The position numbers and the translations under genes are program-made. The notes beneath the pieces were generated by a model. The model saw nothing but the letters and a program-made list of their open reading frames with translations, did no database searches and was not told the DNA's origin. Below are positions 52,496 through 56,597 of a DNA stretch of 56,597 bases, piece after piece (the first letter of the stretch is position 1; each line of letters opens with the position of its first letter). This DNA is from Pseudomonas sp. GM18 (GTDB lineage Bacteria; Pseudomonadota; Gammaproteobacteria; Pseudomonadales; Pseudomonadaceae): assembly GCF_000282195.1 (NCBI RefSeq), contig NZ_AKJT01000027.1, positions 1-56,597 of the forward strand, read 5' to 3'.

Positions 52496-52506
52496 GTCTC
52501 CGCAGA

Positions 52507-53817
52507 TCAGGCCCGCAACGTCCGCGTCATGCGCAATGCCAGCAAACTCCCGCAAACAATCACACCCGCCAACAGGTACAACGCCGCATTGGTCGACCCG
52601 GTGCTGTCCTTGACCCAACCCACCAGATACGGGCTAAGGAAACCCGCCATCTGCCCCATGGAGTTGATCAACGCCAACCCACCGGCCGCCGCGCCAGCGC
52701 TGAGCATCGCCGTTGGCACTGGCCAGAACATCGGCAGGCCGGTGAGGGCGCCCATGGTGGCGAGGGTCAAACCGAGAATGGCAATGGCCGGGTTGGCGGC
52801 GAAGTTGACCGCGATCAGCAGGCCGACGGCGCCCATCAGCATCGGCACCACCAGGTGCCAGCGACGTTCTTTGCGCAGGTCGGCCGAGCGGCCCACCATC
52901 AACATGAACACCGCCGCCAACAGGTAGGGAATCGCACTGAGCCAGCCGATCACCAGGTTATCGCTGAAACCCAGGTTCTTGATGATCGACGGCAACCAGA
53001 AGTTGATCGCATAGACACCGCTCTGGATACAGAAATAGATCAGGCCGAAAGCCCAGATCGCCGGGTTCTTGAACACCGCCCGCAAGGAGTCGGTGGTGGT
53101 TTTCGGTTTGCTGGCCAGGTCTTCAGCGTGGTCGGCCTCAAGCACCGAACGCTCGTACGGGGTCAGCCACTTGGCGTTGGCGTAACTGTCGCTGAGCAGG
53201 AAGTAGGCGAGGGCGCCGAGAATCACGGTCGGAATGCCTTGCAGCAGGAACATCCACTGCCAGCCGGCCAAACCGGCCTGGCCTGCGCCGAAGTGGTTGA
53301 GGATCCAGCCGGAAAACGGGCTGCCCAGCAGGCCCGACACCGGGATTGCCGACATGAACAGCGCCATGATGCGGCCACGGCGGAAGGTCGGGAACCACTG
53401 CGAGAGGTAAAGCACCACGCCCGGGAAGAACCCGGCTTCGGCGGCACCGGTGAACAGGCGCAGGGTGTAGAACTCGGTCGGGGTGGTGACGAACAGCAGG
53501 CACGTCGAGAGCGTGCCCCAAGTCATCATCATCAACGCGATCCAGCGTCGCGGACCGAACTTGGTCAGGGCCAGGTTGCTCGGTACGCCGCACAACACGT
53601 AGCCGATGAAGAAAATCCCGGCACCGAGGCCGTACACGGTTTCGCTGAAATTCAGCGCGTCGAGCATCTGCAGTTTGGCAAACCCGACGTTCACCCGGTC
53701 GAGGTAGTTGAACAGGTAGCAGATGAAGATGAAGGGGATCAAACGCAGGGTAATGCGTTTGTAGACGGCGTTCTTGTCGTCAGCGTTGGCCAGGGTAGCT
53801 GTGGCGCTCTGTGACAT
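52507..53817 (-). CDS. MFS transporter, anion:cation symporter family (sugar diacid/organic acid uptake)
   Basis: A 436-residue 12-helix permease. FIFICYLFNYLDRVNVGFAK with GFFPGVVLYLSQWFPTFRRG in the loop after TM4 is the signature of the ACS family (phthalate, glucarate, galactarate, tartrate uptake). The start is ATG 53817 behind GAGAGAGCCC; the 50-residue upstream extension is not supported. Divergence from cdaR and closeness to glycerate kinase point to D-glucarate/galactarate or glycerate uptake, by inference. Confidence 0.9.
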   Translation of the reverse strand: MSQSATATLANADDKNAVYKRITLRLIPFIFICYLFNYLDRVNVGFAKLQMLDALNFSETVYGLGAGIFFIGYVLCGVPSNLALTKFGPRRWIALMMMTWGTLSTCLLFVTTPTEFYTLRLFTGAAEAGFFPGVVLYLSQWFPTFRRGRIMALFMSAIPVSGLLGSPFSGWILNHFGAGQAGLAGWQWMFLLQGIPTVILGALAYFLLSDSYANAKWLTPYERSVLEADHAEDLASKPKTTTDSLRAVFKNPAIWAFGLIYFCIQSGVYAINFWLPSIIKNLGFSDNLVIGWLSAIPYLLAAVFMLMVGRSADLRKERRWHLVVPMLMGAVGLLIAVNFAANPAIAILGLTLATMGALTGLPMFWPVPTAMLSAGAAAGGLALINSMGQMAGFLSPYLVGWVKDSTGSTNAALYLLAGVIVCGSLLALRMTRTLRA

Positions 53818-53986
53818 GGCGGGCTCTCTCTTTATTATGATTTTTTGCGACGCAAGGGTAACGTTGGTCGCCCGGTGAGTCTCGGCCACCCCTTGGGTAA
53901 TTGTCTTTGTGCCTGAGCACAGGCTTTGCAACCAACGCCTGTGCGGCTGAACAACCCGTCCCATCACGTTTTCAAGGATCCGCGCT

Positions 53987-55117
53987 ATGTTCGAACTCGA
54001 TCACGACCTGGCCCAGGACATCGTCGACCGGGCGATGGCCATCCTGCCCTACAACGTCAATGTCATGGACAGTCAGGGGCTGATTCTCGGCAGCGGCGAG
54101 CCGGAGCGCATCAACACCCGTCACGAAGGCGCGCAACTGGTGCTGGCCAACGGGCGCGTAGTGGAGATCGACGCGCAAACGGCGATTCATCTCAAAGGCG
54201 TGCAACCGGGCATCAACCTGCCGCTGTTGCTCGATCAGCGTTTGATTGGTGTGCTGGGCATCACCGGCGAGCCTGAGCAATTGCGCACTTACGCAGAACT
54301 GGTGCGCATGACCGCCGAGATGCTGGTAGGCCAGCGTAATCAGCAGGCCGAGCAGCAATGGCGGCGTCAGCGTTGCGACGACCTGTTGGCGCTGCTGCTG
54401 AGCGAAGCGGGGGATTCGCCGCGGTTGTTGGACGAAGCGCAGCAACTGGGGCTCAAGCCACAGCTGACGCGAGTGCCGTATCTGTTCGAGTTGGGCATGG
54501 AACACGGCCCGAGCCAGACCGTCGAGGCGCTCAGCGCCTGGTTGATGTCGCGCTACCCGGACAGTTGGTGCGTGAGCTCGGCCAAATCTTCGTTGCTCTG
54601 GTGTCGCCCGGCGCTGCCTGCGGTCGATAACGAACGGCTGCTGGAAAAACTCGACGGCCTGGGCTGGAACATTTTGCGCATCGCCGTGGGCGGGCAGGCC
54701 GATGGCTTGTCGGGGTTGCGCCGCTGCTATCGGCGGGTCGGTGATTTGCTGGCGTACGGGCGTGATGTGTTGCCGCATTCGCGCTTGTTGATCTTGAACC
54801 GTTATCGGCTACCGGTGATGCTCTGGCGGCACCGCGACGACGATGCACTGGATGAGCTGCTGCGGCCGCTGCGCAAAGTCATCGCCAAGGATGGCAACGG
54901 CCAACTGCTGGCGACCCTGCGCAGTTGGTGCGAACACGACGGCCAGAGCCAGGCCTGCGCCGATGCGTTGGGCATCCACCGCAACAGTTTGCGTTATCGC
55001 ATGGAGCGGATCGCCGAACTCAGCGGCGTCGACCCGCTGAAGCTGGACGGAATGCTCGCGCTGTACCTTGGCGTCCAGCTCCTGCCCCAAACCGAACTGC
55101 CGACCACCGTCCCGTAG
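53987..55117 (+). CDS. cdaR: Sugar diacid regulator CdaR
   Basis: A 376-residue activator. The N-terminal diacid-recognition (Diacid_rec) domain is at about 3-135 (DIVDRAMAILPYNVNVMDSQ and GLILGSGEPERINTRHEGAQ). A GGDEF-like middle follows, and a C-terminal PucR-type helix-turn-helix (DGQSQACADALGIHRNSLRY, then RMERIAELSGVDPLKLDGML). CdaR senses glucarate, galactarate or glycerate and activates their genes. It lies between the divergent permease gene and the glycerate kinase gene downstream. Confidence 0.94.
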   Translation: MFELDHDLAQDIVDRAMAILPYNVNVMDSQGLILGSGEPERINTRHEGAQLVLANGRVVEIDAQTAIHLKGVQPGINLPLLLDQRLIGVLGITGEPEQLRTYAELVRMTAEMLVGQRNQQAEQQWRRQRCDDLLALLLSEAGDSPRLLDEAQQLGLKPQLTRVPYLFELGMEHGPSQTVEALSAWLMSRYPDSWCVSSAKSSLLWCRPALPAVDNERLLEKLDGLGWNILRIAVGGQADGLSGLRRCYRRVGDLLAYGRDVLPHSRLLILNRYRLPVMLWRHRDDDALDELLRPLRKVIAKDGNGQLLATLRSWCEHDGQSQACADALGIHRNSLRYRMERIAELSGVDPLKLDGMLALYLGVQLLPQTELPTTVP

Positions 55118-55121
55118 CACC

Positions 55122-55266
55122 GTAGCAGCTGCCGAGCCTGCGAGGCTGCGTTCGGCGGCGAAGCCGTCGTAATTCCTGCAAGCACGGTTTACCTGACACA
55201 CCGCATCGCATGATTTCACGACGGCTTCGCCGCCGAACGCAGCCTCGCAGGCTCGGCAGCTGCTAC
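55122..55266. repeat. Complete REPIN (same family as 1-85 and 26381-26511)
   Basis: GTAGCAGCTGCCGAGCCTGC at the left end and GCAGGCTCGGCAGCTGCTAC at the right end are exact inverted arms. The inner AAGCCGTCGTAA / TTTCACGACGGCTT also match. It sits between cdaR and garK. Confidence 0.88.
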
Positions 55267-55391
55267 GACGAACCGGGTAGGCAAGGGTTTTGTGGAAATG
55301 AACAATAATCCTCACGACCGCTTGTGCAGCGGACCGGCGTTATTGTTCAGGCCTGCTGGCAGCATGGACGCATTGGAACTGGAGAATTCGC

Positions 55392-56540
55392 ATGAAAATC
55401 GTCATTGCCCCCGATTCGTTCAAGGACAGCCTCAGTGCCCAGGGTGTGGCCGAGGCCATTGCGCTGGGGTTGGCGCAGGTCTGGCCAGACGCACAATTGC
55501 TCAAGTGCCCGATGGCTGATGGTGGCGAAGGCACGGTCGAGTCGATTCTGGCTGCGTGCGACGGAGAACTGCGCCGCACTCGTGTTCGCGGGCCGTTGGG
55601 CGCCACGGTCGATGCCGCCTGGGGCTGGTTGCCGCAGAGTCATACCGCGATCATCGAAATGGCCGAGGCCAGTGGCCTGCAACTGGTCCCGCCTGGCCTG
55701 CGCGATGCCTGCAACAGCAGCACCTTCGGCACCGGCGAATTGATCCGCGCCGCGCTCGATGCCGGGGCGCAACGGGTGATTCTGGCGATTGGCGGCAGCG
55801 CCACCAACGACGGCGGCGCCGGGGCGATGCAGGCCTTGGGTGTGAAGCTGCTGGACGCTCAGGGCCAAACCCTCGCGCCGGGAGGTCTGGCGCTGGCGCA
55901 ACTGGCGCGTCTCGATTTGAGCGACATCGACCCGCGTCTGGCCGAGGTGCGCTTCGACATCGCCGCCGACGTCAATAACCCACTGTGCGGCCCTCACGGT
56001 GCATCAGCGATTTTCGGCCCGCAGAAAGGTGCGTCGCCCGAGCAAGTCCAGCAACTGGATCACGCCCTCGGGCACTTTGCCGAGCTCTGCGCACAAACGC
56101 TGGACAACGACGTGCGCGATGAACCGGGCAGCGGCGCGGCGGGCGGTCTGGGGTTTGCCGCGAAGGCGTTTCTCGGAGCGCAATTCCAGGCTGGTGTAGA
56201 AGTGGTTGCTGAACTCGTCGGTTTGGCCGAGGCGGTCAAAGGCGCCGACTTGGTGATCACCGGCGAAGGCCGTTTCGATGCCCAAACGTTGCGCGGCAAA
56301 ACTCCGTTTGGCGTGGCGCGCATTGCACGGCAGAACGGCGTGCCGGTCATTGTCATCGCCGGCACCTTGGGCGAGGGGTATCAGGTCTTGTACGAGCATG
56401 GCATCGACGCGGCGTTCGCATTGGCAAGCGGGCCGATGACCTTGGAGCAGGCCTGCGCCGAGGCGCCGCGATTGCTGCGTGAGCGCGCCAGTGATATCGC
56501 GCGGGTTTGGCGGGTGGCCGCCCGCAAAATCCAGGACTGA
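55392..56540 (+). CDS. garK: Glycerate 2-kinase
   Basis: A 382-residue kinase of the GarK/GlxK (GK1) family phosphorylating D-glycerate, the last step of glucarate/galactarate and glyoxylate breakdown. It has APDSFKDSLSAQGVAEAIAL, CPMADGGEGTVESI, ILAIGGSATNDGGAGAMQAL, NPLCGPHGASAIFGPQKGAS and ITGEGRFDAQTLRGKTPFGV. GGAG lies eight bases before the ATG. The REPIN upstream separates it from cdaR, so it may have its own promoter under CdaR control. Confidence 0.95.
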   Translation: MKIVIAPDSFKDSLSAQGVAEAIALGLAQVWPDAQLLKCPMADGGEGTVESILAACDGELRRTRVRGPLGATVDAAWGWLPQSHTAIIEMAEASGLQLVPPGLRDACNSSTFGTGELIRAALDAGAQRVILAIGGSATNDGGAGAMQALGVKLLDAQGQTLAPGGLALAQLARLDLSDIDPRLAEVRFDIAADVNNPLCGPHGASAIFGPQKGASPEQVQQLDHALGHFAELCAQTLDNDVRDEPGSGAAGGLGFAAKAFLGAQFQAGVEVVAELVGLAEAVKGADLVITGEGRFDAQTLRGKTPFGVARIARQNGVPVIVIAGTLGEGYQVLYEHGIDAAFALASGPMTLEQACAEAPRLLRERASDIARVWRVAARKIQD

Positions 56541-56551
56541 CACCATCCCCG

Positions 56552-56597
56552 GTAGCAGCTGCCGAGCCTGCGAGGCTGCGTTCGGCGGCGAAGCCGT
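56552..56597. repeat. REP element, left half of a REPIN cut by the window end
   Basis: GTAGCAGCTGCCGAGCCTGC and CGAGGCTGCGTTCGGCGGCG are identical to the left arm of 55122-55266. The right arm would lie beyond the window. Confidence 0.8.

Noticed and set aside
52483..53814. 443-codon frame rich in His, Gln and Arg opposite the MFS gene
   Set aside because: Composition is that of the reverse of a membrane protein; no ribosome site.

Overview
The window reads as a chromosomal segment of a fluorescent-group Pseudomonas. Supporting signs are high-GC coding, a MvaT-type H-NS protein, a 4-hydroxyphenylpyruvate dioxygenase of the P. fluorescens type, the galU-gor and ahpC-ahpF neighbourhoods, at least four families of palindromic REP/REPIN-like repeats, and small Pseudomonas-type proteins (DUF1883, DUF6124-like, DUF4946). 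No CRISPR array, rRNA or complete prophage is visible. Species assignment is inference.

Layout. 1-5740: assimilatory nitrite reductase nirBD behind a sigma-54-type promoter and an ANTAR-type attenuator (P2 hairpin overlapping an intrinsic terminator), then a CBS-domain protein and a chemoreceptor. 5768-9226: a reduced polyol-uptake locus (SDR dehydrogenase, orphan sugar-binding protein, divergent MtlR-like AraC regulator). 9468-9823: tRNA-Cys and tRNA-Leu(TAA). 9805-15093: an approximately 5.2-kb tRNA-Leu island bounded by a direct repeat of the tRNA 3' end plus its terminator. It carries an integrase C-terminal remnant and an electrophile-detoxification operon (old yellow enzyme, SDR, alpha/beta hydrolase, quinone reductase) under a divergent TetR regulator. 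15105-22748: a DadA-like FAD oxidoreductase, two AraC regulators, a LysR-phytanoyl dioxygenase pair and a YdiJ-type D-2-hydroxyglutarate dehydrogenase.

23029-26325: two small unknown genes and modABC with a near-perfect ModE box. 26523-29291: nitronate monooxygenase, AcuI-type reductase and a GyrI-like protein. 29255-31796: an alkylation-repair operon (2OG-Fe(II) oxygenase, alkB, ada); its Ada has lost three of the four N-terminal zinc cysteines. 31836-33921: a run of very small genes. 34202-41074: galU, gor, a KfrA-like protein divergent from an orphan tyrosine recombinase, then ahpC and ahpF. 41251-48976: gloA, a DUF4946-like secreted protein, mvaT (TTG start), a CSS-EAL phosphodiesterase, LysR, two EamA/RarD permeases and hppD. 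49181-51651: aldo/keto reductase, LysR and a VOC protein. 51740-52357: a structured leader before a DUF6124-like gene. 52507-56540: a sugar-diacid locus (MFS permease, cdaR, glycerate kinase).

The strongest candidate for something undescribed is the 51740-51997 leader. One segment (51901-51925) can pair either with an upstream copy (51795-51819) or with a downstream copy (51947-51989) that contains the Shine-Dalgarno sequence of the next gene, as in a two-state translational switch. Next in interest are the nirB control region, the tRNA-Leu island, the zinc-less Ada, and the orphan recombinase with a lox/FRT-like inverted repeat 6 bp past its stop codon.
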